Source: DASWIV01 sp036397475
GTDB lineage: Bacteria > JAJVIF01 > JAPKYR01
NCBI GenBank assembly: GCA_036397475.1
Contig: DASWIV010000380.1
Location: 1 to 14,350 of the forward strand
Length of the DNA stretch: 14,350 bases
Direction of reading: 5' to 3'
In this document: piece after piece, positions 1 to 6,288 of the stretch
Numbering within the stretch: position 1 is the stretch's first letter
How the letters are laid out: every line of letters starts with the position of its first letter
Made by a program: the position numbers and the translations under genes
Notes under the pieces: model-generated
Database searches by the model: none
Told to the model about the DNA's origin: nothing
What the model saw: only the letters and a program-made list of their open reading frames with translations

Positions 1-123
1 CATCGCTCGGTTATAAAACGCCGAGAGAATTCGCGGCTCGGTATTACAGAGCCCTTCGGGCTACGCCCTCAGGGACCGGTAATACCGATTGCCTGGAAAA
101 ACCCAAACTCCAGGTGGTACTAA
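1..123 (+). other. Open frame entering from left edge (possible 3' end of a gene)
   Basis: Frame 1 is open from the first base to a TAA at 121-123, giving 40 visible codons. The predicted peptide is basic at first (HRSVIKRRENSRLG) and then contains EPFGLRPQG, which is encoded by the palindromic segment at 38-88. No start codon or domain can be seen. It may be the tail of a gene lying off the left edge, possibly of a mobile element, or a chance open frame across a palindromic repeat. An open frame of 40 codons is not significant by itself, so confidence is low. Confidence 0.2.
38..88. repeat. Nested palindromic element (REP-like)
   Basis: A perfect 10-base inverted repeat, TCGGTATTAC at 38-47 and GTAATACCGA at 79-88, encloses two smaller hairpins: AGCCC/GGGCT at 50-54 and 58-62, and CCCT/AGGG around 66-74. 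A further CTCGG/CCGAG inverted repeat lies just upstream at 6-10 and 21-25. The nested shape resembles REP or MITE-type repeats or the structured end of a mobile element. No T tract follows, so a simple intrinsic terminator is unlikely. Whether it recurs in the genome cannot be seen here. Confidence 0.4.
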
Positions 124-386
124 AACAGGGGGTAGGTCAAGCCAGACACACACAAATTCAGCTAACGCTACATTTGTGTATGCTACAAGATTTTTGATAA
201 GCCGCAGGTGACAGATAAGATCAGAAACACTGGTACGTATGTGATTACTCTGGTATAATCCCCATGTTATTTTTACGCCTGCCAGGGCGGCCGTGGACCG
301 GGACAAGGGCAGTTTCACGGAATATATTGGCAGTCACATCGAGAAAAATTATTCCCGCGTTTCTCTAACCGTTAAGAGGTGTTTTC
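124..386. other. Intergenic region upstream of the first lipoprotein
   Basis: No believable gene is seen on either strand. It contains an AT-rich inverted repeat, ACACAAAT at 150-157 and ATTTGTGT at 172-179 with a 14-base loop, which could be a weak stem or protein-binding site. An extended -10 promoter candidate lies at 251-259, and an AGAGGTG ribosome binding site at 375-381 serves the GTG at 387. The roughly 120-base leader between the inferred transcription start and that GTG shows no recognised riboswitch. Confidence 0.5.
251..259 (+). promoter_or_regulatory. Extended -10 promoter candidate for lipoprotein 1
   Basis: TGGTATAAT is a perfect extended -10 element (TG, one base, TATAAT). 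At 17-base spacing, the position of a -35 element (231-236) reads TGGTAC, a poor match, which is tolerated when the extended -10 is present. It would start transcription near 266 and leave a leader of about 120 bases before the GTG at 387. Confidence 0.4.
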
Positions 387-2579
387 GTGCGTTTCAATTC
401 GAGCGCTTTAGCCGTCTTTGTGCTGATAATCATTACCGCCATGGGTTGCTCCGGTCAGAATTCCGGTCCCGTGCTACCCATCACCGACCCGCCCTCACAA
501 TCTCCCCAGTACATCACCGACGCACCGACCGGTGAGTACGCGTCCCGCGCTCTATGGTCATACAACACGATCACCATCGACACCGATACGCACGAATACG
601 AACTTGTCCCGGAGCGTATCTCCACCGGACACTGGAACATCCTTTACTGGCTGGAATCGTCCCCCTGCACAAACTGCGTCAAGGTCAAGGGCATCACCGC
701 CCTGAATCCCGGTACGATCGAGGTCAGTATCGAGATCCGGCATCCCTTCCCGAATCCTGATTTCACAGGGTTTGATGTCCGGGGGATCATGATGACGCAG
801 GGGAATCACCAGTTTTACGTGAATCCGCTGATTACGTCGGATTACCTCCAGAACTCCGGCGAGCTGGTCAACGCGGACGGGCATACGACACTTTATAACG
901 TCAACACTTTCGGATCGGGTCCCGGTGGGCTTCAGGGATATATGTCCGGCAAATATGCTACACCGCCATATCCCAACACGACACTGAACGGCTTCAAGCG
1001 GTTTTCAACTCCCGATCCGAACAACACGAGAAACGCGTTCTACGCGGGTACGTCCAACATCCAGAAATACCAAATCCACAAGCCGTCGGGATTCCTTGTC
1101 ATTGGCTACGCGGTCGATGCGTGCTGGGCGCCACCAACCTCCAAACCTGTCGACGATCCGATCGATGATTTTCCATCGAAGGCAAACTGCCCGGAGCCGT
1201 GGAAAATCACCGCGGACCAGCAGCCGGTCGGCGATGGAATGAAACCGGACGGTTCCGGCTCTGTGGATATTGTTTTTGACGTCTACGATTACCAGGGACA
1301 GGGGTCGCATTTCGTACCGACAATCGAGTGCCCGGAATTATTCGATGGTAAAAAATTCTCAGCGTTCCAGTCGAGCGGGGCTGGATATTCCCGGTTCAAG
1401 GTAAATGTAACCAATCCCAAATTAGCTCCCAACGGATTTTACATGTGCCTGATTACGGTACGGGATGTTGAAAATGATAACGCTCCTTCATGGCTGGACC
1501 TGACAGCTTACAAAATAATACGAATTCCCGTAGGCACTACTATTCCGTCCAACGTGAATATGTTCACCGCCTCCGACGCAGACCCGTCGCTTACCGACAG
1601 AAAAGTGCAACTCGAATGGGAACCGCTTGCCGGCAATGTCGACTGGTACGATATCGAGCGTCTGGACTGGAACTGGGATACGTACGAATGGGAATGGAAA
1701 AAAGTTAAATCGGCTCCGCATCCGGAAAGCAGCTGGCTCGATGGAAATCCACGTTACGCCGGCCCTAACAGCGCGATCCAGTACAGGATCATCGCGAGAA
1801 ACGACGCGGGGGTGTCGCCGGAATTCACCTATGATTCCGGTTACCCGAAACTTCGCGATATCGGGATGGCTCTTTGGTGCGCTGCCGACGACGGATCGGG
1901 CAATGGCGCTGTTACAAACTGGGATCACGCAATGGCCGATTTTAACTGGGCGAACCAATTCTGGAACAAATACGGATTTAATTTCGTGCTTGAAAATTCC
2001 GGCTCATTTTTCTGGGTGACGAATCCTGAATATAAAAATCTGAACGGCGGCGAGGACGCTAACATGCACGAGGCTTTCGGGAAGGCGAATTATCCCGGGG
2101 ACCTGAATGTCTACTACGTGAATATGTCCGAGGGGGACGACCATCGCGCGTATGTCGTGAGCATGTGTCCGGGCGTTTTTCACAGCACGGAAAATGTGAT
2201 TACTGTCCTTGCGAAAAATGCCAGCGGACCTCCGCCAAATGGAATTCCGATCACACTTGCCCATGAAATGGGCCATGCGCTGGGGCGATTTTTCGATATA
2301 TACCTGCTCGACAAAAATAACAATTTAAAAATGGACGATGGATCGTCCTGTGCCGCGGATAACACTTTCTGCAACTCAGGCCAGAACAAGCCTCCGCTGT
2401 TCTGCGACGAGGCTGCCGCGTACGCGCAGGAACCTAACTCCATTAATAAAAATCCCTGGAACCTGATGTGGTACTCGGCCCAGGGAAAAGAGGTCGACAA
2501 TTACAGCCTGACGGACAGCCAGGCGGTATACGCCCATGACTGGGTAAACGGAAACAAGGCTAATTACCCGTTTCCGTGA
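387..2579 (+). CDS. Lipoprotein with CxxC/DVR N-terminal module and metzincin-like C-terminal domain
   Basis: A predicted exported lipoprotein of 730 residues. The start is GTG at 387, preceded by AGAGGTG at a 5-base distance. A hydrophobic signal peptide ends in a somewhat atypical lipobox, AMGC, with the lipidated Cys at residue 21. Residues ~45-300 form a module shared with the lipoproteins at 3414 and 6289: ALW near residue 55, LVPER, Cys94 and Cys97 as CxxC, and GFDVRG with Asp130. Residues ~385-490 look fibronectin-III-like. The C-terminal ~230 residues resemble a metzincin metallopeptidase: AHEMGHALG with His626, Glu627 and His630, and a Met-turn-like NLMWYS with Met694. The third metzincin ligand, expected three residues after Gly633, is Phe636, with Asp637 next to it. 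An Asp/Asn-rich stretch (642-651) could bind calcium. Proteolytic activity is an inference; the zinc site may be altered or dead. Confidence 0.85.
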   Translation: MRFNSSALAVFVLIIITAMGCSGQNSGPVLPITDPPSQSPQYITDAPTGEYASRALWSYNTITIDTDTHEYELVPERISTGHWNILYWLESSPCTNCVKVKGITALNPGTIEVSIEIRHPFPNPDFTGFDVRGIMMTQGNHQFYVNPLITSDYLQNSGELVNADGHTTLYNVNTFGSGPGGLQGYMSGKYATPPYPNTTLNGFKRFSTPDPNNTRNAFYAGTSNIQKYQIHKPSGFLVIGYAVDACWAPPTSKPVDDPIDDFPSKANCPEPWKITADQQPVGDGMKPDGSGSVDIVFDVYDYQGQGSHFVPTIECPELFDGKKFSAFQSSGAGYSRFKVNVTNPKLAPNGFYMCLITVRDVENDNAPSWLDLTAYKIIRIPVGTTIPSNVNMFTASDADPSLTDRKVQLEWEPLAGNVDWYDIERLDWNWDTYEWEWKKVKSAPHPESSWLDGNPRYAGPNSAIQYRIIARNDAGVSPEFTYDSGYPKLRDIGMALWCAADDGSGNGAVTNWDHAMADFNWANQFWNKYGFNFVLENSGSFFWVTNPEYKNLNGGEDANMHEAFGKANYPGDLNVYYVNMSEGDDHRAYVVSMCPGVFHSTENVITVLAKNASGPPPNGIPITLAHEMGHALGRFFDIYLLDKNNNLKMDDGSSCAADNTFCNSGQNKPPLFCDEAAAYAQEPNSINKNPWNLMWYSAQGKEVDNYSLTDSQAVYAHDWVNGNKANYPFP

Positions 2580-2606
2580 ATCGGGGGTTATTTAATAAGT
2601 CGGGAA

Positions 2607-2642
2607 AACTGACGATAAAAAATCAGACTGTGTTTTTCAGTT
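2607..2642 (+). other. Alternative hairpins ahead of bioY
   Basis: AACTGA (2607-2612) can pair with TCAGTT (2637-2642), reinforced by an inner A-run/T-run pairing. Its CTGA core can instead pair with the nearer TCAG at 2623-2626, so the two foldings exclude each other. A short palindrome, TTATTTAATAA, lies at 2588-2598. No standard BirA operator or known riboswitch is recognised, and no T tract follows, so this is only a possible regulatory or weak termination site between the lipoprotein and bioY. Confidence 0.2.
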
Positions 2643-2655
2643 ACAGGATCGAAGT

Positions 2656-3261
2656 ATGCAAAACAGAAATACCACTACCGGCGAGATCGCCTACATACGT
2701 GAATTCATCACGAACCTGTCATTTTCAATCGGTTTTGCGCTGCTGATAAGCTTATCGGCAAGAATGTCTTTTGAACTTCCATCGACGCCCATCCCGATGA
2801 CACTTCAGATAGCGGCGGTACTGCTGGCGGGATTGGTACTTGGACCCAGATGGGGGCTGGTCGCTGTCGGACAGTATCTGGCTTTAGGCTTATTGGGTGC
2901 GCCAGTATTCGCTGGCGGAATGAGCGGCCCTGGAATTCTTCTCAATCCTTCATTCGGCTACCTGATCGCGTTCCTTCCCGCAGTCTGGATAACCGGCGCT
3001 CTTTCAAGAAGGTACCCCGCTACGTTCATCCATGGCGCCTGGATATCAATTACGGGAGTAGCGATAATCTACATGATAGGCTCTTACTGGCTTGGCTCAT
3101 TCGTCTTACTTAACGGTAAAACTGTCGCCGAAGCTTTCTCCGTAGCATGGACAGCCGGAATCGCGCCATTCGTCACTATCGATATAATCAAAACCATGCT
3201 GGTTTCGGGCATCTGGGGAGTATATCTTCAGACTTCGTCGAGGCATGAGCTGATTTTTTAA
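2656..3261 (+). CDS. bioY: Biotin transporter BioY (ECF substrate-binding component)
   Basis: A membrane protein of 201 residues, the usual BioY length, with about six hydrophobic segments. It matches the BioY pattern: STPIPMTLQ near residue 41, followed by a hydrophobic helix ending in AGLVLGPRWG, then LGLLGAPVFAGG and a GY motif. The usual GPTGGY is degenerate here (NPSFGY). BioY is the biotin-binding S component of an energy-coupling factor transporter in the cytoplasmic membrane; some work alone and others borrow a shared EcfA/EcfT module. No ATPase or T component and no biotin synthesis gene is in the window, so this one is solitary. Ribosome binding is through AGGA at 2645-2648, 7 bases before the ATG. 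It follows the first lipoprotein by 76 bases on the same strand, but co-transcription is unproven. Confidence 0.9.
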   Translation: MQNRNTTTGEIAYIREFITNLSFSIGFALLISLSARMSFELPSTPIPMTLQIAAVLLAGLVLGPRWGLVAVGQYLALGLLGAPVFAGGMSGPGILLNPSFGYLIAFLPAVWITGALSRRYPATFIHGAWISITGVAIIYMIGSYWLGSFVLLNGKTVAEAFSVAWTAGIAPFVTIDIIKTMLVSGIWGVYLQTSSRHELIF

Positions 3262-3295
3262 CATCGATTTATTTAGTTCTGACCGCATATCCGTC

Positions 3296-3324
3296 TTGAC
3301 TGGTATACAACCCGATTTTATAAT
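3296..3324 (+). promoter_or_regulatory. Sigma-70-type promoter for lipoprotein 2
   Basis: A -35 box TTGACT (3296-3301) and a perfect -10 box TATAAT (3319-3324) are separated by exactly 17 bases. This is the best promoter in the window. Transcription would start near 3331 and leave an ~83-base leader before the ATG at 3414. It makes the second lipoprotein a transcription unit separate from bioY. Confidence 0.75.
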
Positions 3325-3373
3325 GAAATAAGGCTATATTATTTTATGCCTGAAAATTAGTACCTTTCTTCCG

Positions 3374-3407
3374 CGCCTCAAAGATAAACGCCTTAACAGG
3401 CGGGAGG
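3374..3407 (+). promoter_or_regulatory. Leader hairpins that could mask the ribosome binding site
   Basis: CGCC (3389-3392) and GGCG (3399-3402) form a small stem directly against the ribosome binding site GGGAGG (3402-3407), which sits 6 bases before the ATG at 3414. CCTC at 3376-3379 can pair with GAGG at 3404-3407 outside that stem, and CGCC at 3374-3377 is an alternative partner for GGCG. Such folding could control translation, but the stems are short and match no riboswitch class I know. Confidence 0.25.
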
Positions 3408-3413
3408 TCTCCG

Positions 3414-6041
3414 ATGCTATCGAGACACAATTCCAGTATTGCGCCCATCGCGGGCTTAATTTTTGCCTTAACGGTACTTTTCGGATGTTCCTCGGGTGGT
3501 AACAATCCCGTGACATCCGACCTCACAACACCTGACAATAAATCAGTCGGGGAAGAGTCCAATAATTCTAACCATGCGCTCTGGGGCGAGTTCGTATTTA
3601 ACTTCACCGATGTCTATGACGATTCGGGGAATCTCATCGATATCCAGGCAGAAGTTGTCCCTCTCAGAACAAACGACGTACATGTCGAAGTCACAAAATT
3701 CGTGAAGCCGCCGTCATGCGCTGATTGCGTAAAATTGAATGTCTGGAAGATTGAACCCGGTGCAACCGAAACAACCCTGTACGTTTATGTCGAGCTTAAA
3801 AATCCGACAAGTATTACAGGCTACGATGTCCGTGGAATTATTTATCCTCCATCAGATCAGGTCAGGCTCCTTAACCGGGACGGTCTAACCACTCTTCATA
3901 AAGCGGGAATGCCTGAAGATGCATACCCGTACAAGGCATTTAATTTCGATACCGAATTTCGTCCGTTCGGAGCTCAGGAAACCCACGGACGGGACTACAT
4001 TTTCACCAAGCAGAACACCTATCCCCTCCTCTCCATGATCTACAAGATAGACGCCAGCTGGCCATCGAATGCCGACGAAGCCGTCTCGTGTTTTGTTTTT
4101 GAAGATGAGGACGGAATAATATATCCGCAGGGATCAAACTATTTCATCATCGTGGACATCATGGACTGGCAGAGCGACATATCAACAGTCGAACTCGACC
4201 TCAGCGAAATGGGCCATCCTGAGCCTGCGTTAATGGACAAACTCTCTGATGACCCGCCCAATCATAAGTCGAGGTGGCAGTATCATCTCACCGAAGGCGG
4301 TGGGGCACCGGCTGGAATGAAAACAGTAACTTTGATAGCCCACGACCCTGTCGGAAAATACGACTACATGTATGATTTCGATCTTCCAGTCGTTTACGAT
4401 AACGAACCCCCGATCTTCCCCGAGGGTATAGGAATTTACGATCACATCTCGGGTCCTGAACTCGTATGGGCTTTTTACAAGGAAGCGTGGGATATTTCGT
4501 ATCCTATTGAATATATTTTCTATGGCAACTCCCAGTCGTCGCCTTTCGACGGCACTAGTTTAAAAGTAGTGTCCTCCGACGATTACACCGGGTATACACA
4601 GTTCGGCCAGGCTGGCGGAGCTCCGTCAAATGAAAAGAGATACTTCGGAATCCGACTTAAGGACGCACAGGGCTGGATTGACGATAACATGCTTGAATAC
4701 TCCCTGACCAGGTACTCGATCGATTCTCGCTGGACCTTCATTAAGGGACAGCCCGCGGGACAGGACGGCATCTGGAGCGGCCCGACACTCGGCGATGTCA
4801 ACGGCGATGGTGTCGACGATATCGCTGTTGGAAACAGGGAGGGTTTCGTCCAGATATTCGAAGGAAACGGAACGGGAAACCAGGACACGATTATCTGGGA
4901 ATTCGATGCCGGCGGAGAGGTGCAGACCTCACCGTGCCTTGTCGATTTGAACAATGACAATAAGCAGGATGTTGTTGTCGCGAGCGATGCGCCGATCGTC
5001 TACGCATTGAATGGAGCGACCGGACTTCCCTTGTGGGAATTCGTCCCCGGCGATGGAATCCTGATGAGAAGCTCACCTGCGATAGCTTACATCAATGGTG
5101 ATACAACGCCCGATGTTGTTGTTGGAACCGGTGGTGGATCGGTATTTGCTGTAAATGGAACCAACGGCGAGCAGATATGGGAGTATGTCGGCGGTGGCGG
5201 CCTCCAGGGCGCACCGGCGGTTGCGGATGTCAACGGTGACACGATCCCCGACGTCTGCATCGGCGGCTACGACACAACTGTCCACATGATCGACGGATCC
5301 GATGGCTCCAAGATCTGGACGTTCTATGTCGGTCCCGGAATGAACAATATCGACTGCCCCGTCGTGCTTTCCGATGTAAACGGCGATGATGTACCTGACG
5401 CTATATTCGGTGCGAGAAAATCAGGAGCTCCGTCGGGTCCAACCGGACTTCTGTACGCAATAAATGGCGCAACGGGAGATCAGATCTGGCTCAATGATAC
5501 ACAGCTCTGGGGAAATGGACGCCGGGGCGTCGCTCCTGTCCACCTCAACGACGATGGAATTTACGATTTTGTCGTGACCTTGTACACTGCAGGACAATGG
5601 TCCATCTATGGAATTAACGGTGTCAACGGACAGGTAATGGTTCAGTCCCTTGGTCCGGACGTAAATCCCGAAGCCGCGGTAAATTATTCCGCACCGATTG
5701 TCGGCGATTTCACCGGCGATGGAAAATTGAACGCGATATACGCACGATGGGACGGATTCTGCGACCTGGTGCTCCTTGATGGCGAAGACCTCCCCGGTGA
5801 CTGGATGGGCAAACAGCTATTCAAGATGCAGGTATCCACAGGAACCAAGCTCGAGATCAACGGCACTCCCGCTGTCGGTGATGTGGATGGCGACGGTGAA
5901 CTCGAGATGATCGTGTGCAATATGAGAGGGTTTACATTCATCCACGACCTGCATGCACCGGTTCCGGAATCCTACATGTGGGCTCAGCACCAGGGAAACA
6001 GGTGGCATACGGGAACGCCGGATTTTGTCCCGGACAAGTAA
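3414..6041 (+). CDS. Lipoprotein with CxxC/DVR N-terminal module and eight-repeat FG-GAP/PQQ-like beta-propeller
   Basis: An exported lipoprotein of 875 residues with a signal peptide and lipobox LFGC (Cys25). The shared N-terminal module covers residues ~50-320: ALWGE, VVP, Cys102 and Cys105 as CxxC, GYDVRG (Asp138), a DGLTTL motif, IDASWP and MDWQSD. A fibronectin-III-like segment follows (~325-445). From ~450 to the end there are eight FG-GAP/VCBS-type loops of the form DxNxDxxxDVVVG, the first GDVNGDG at 460-466 and the last GDVDGDG at 822-828. These loops normally bind calcium. Several repeats also carry a PQQ-propeller-type motif such as NGATGxxxW. Eight repeats fit an eight-bladed propeller used for binding or scaffolding; no catalytic residues are evident. 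The strong start signal is GGGAGG six bases before ATG. The gene has its own promoter (3296) and terminator (6065). It is a close architectural paralogue of the lipoprotein at 6289. Confidence 0.9.
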   Translation: MLSRHNSSIAPIAGLIFALTVLFGCSSGGNNPVTSDLTTPDNKSVGEESNNSNHALWGEFVFNFTDVYDDSGNLIDIQAEVVPLRTNDVHVEVTKFVKPPSCADCVKLNVWKIEPGATETTLYVYVELKNPTSITGYDVRGIIYPPSDQVRLLNRDGLTTLHKAGMPEDAYPYKAFNFDTEFRPFGAQETHGRDYIFTKQNTYPLLSMIYKIDASWPSNADEAVSCFVFEDEDGIIYPQGSNYFIIVDIMDWQSDISTVELDLSEMGHPEPALMDKLSDDPPNHKSRWQYHLTEGGGAPAGMKTVTLIAHDPVGKYDYMYDFDLPVVYDNEPPIFPEGIGIYDHISGPELVWAFYKEAWDISYPIEYIFYGNSQSSPFDGTSLKVVSSDDYTGYTQFGQAGGAPSNEKRYFGIRLKDAQGWIDDNMLEYSLTRYSIDSRWTFIKGQPAGQDGIWSGPTLGDVNGDGVDDIAVGNREGFVQIFEGNGTGNQDTIIWEFDAGGEVQTSPCLVDLNNDNKQDVVVASDAPIVYALNGATGLPLWEFVPGDGILMRSSPAIAYINGDTTPDVVVGTGGGSVFAVNGTNGEQIWEYVGGGGLQGAPAVADVNGDTIPDVCIGGYDTTVHMIDGSDGSKIWTFYVGPGMNNIDCPVVLSDVNGDDVPDAIFGARKSGAPSGPTGLLYAINGATGDQIWLNDTQLWGNGRRGVAPVHLNDDGIYDFVVTLYTAGQWSIYGINGVNGQVMVQSLGPDVNPEAAVNYSAPIVGDFTGDGKLNAIYARWDGFCDLVLLDGEDLPGDWMGKQLFKMQVSTGTKLEINGTPAVGDVDGDGELEMIVCNMRGFTFIHDLHAPVPESYMWAQHQGNRWHTGTPDFVPDK

Positions 6042-6064
6042 TTCATTAAAGAATATGTATTTCC

Positions 6065-6092
6065 AATCCCGTACGTAGTGCGGGATTTTTTT
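6065..6092 (+). terminator. Intrinsic terminator after lipoprotein 2
   Basis: A 9-base stem, ATCCCGTAC (6066-6074) with GTGCGGGAT (6078-6086), contains one G.U pair and a 3-base loop, and is extended by an A-T pair at 6065/6087. It is followed by an unbroken run of seven Ts (6086-6092). It lies 24 bases after the stop codon of the lipoprotein at 3414. Confidence 0.9.
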
Positions 6093-6288
6093 ATGTTCCG
6101 CATACGATCAAATTAATTCTGATTAAATATTACACGGAAATATAAGCGTTTAACCTCGTTTCATTAATAAATCGACGTCCAGCCAAATCGCTCCATCGCC
6201 ATACTAATTATGCAACCCAATTCACTTAATTATTGAATTAATCGGCTACGCTTTTGCAGTATTTTTTGCCGGAGGAGTGTTATTCAAT

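Noticed and set aside
61..318. 85-codon minus-strand frame in the left intergenic region
   Set aside because: No ribosome binding site or recognisable motif, and it begins inside the palindromic and AT-rich segments; probably chance.
293..535. GTG-started 80-codon plus-strand frame overlapping the start of lipoprotein 1
   Set aside because: It is out of frame with a well-supported gene, has no family signature, and most of its length lies inside that gene.
6277..6288. GTG at 6277 as start of lipoprotein 3
   Set aside because: It directly touches the GGAGGA site, leaving no spacing; the ATG at 6289 gives a better placed start and a normal signal peptide.
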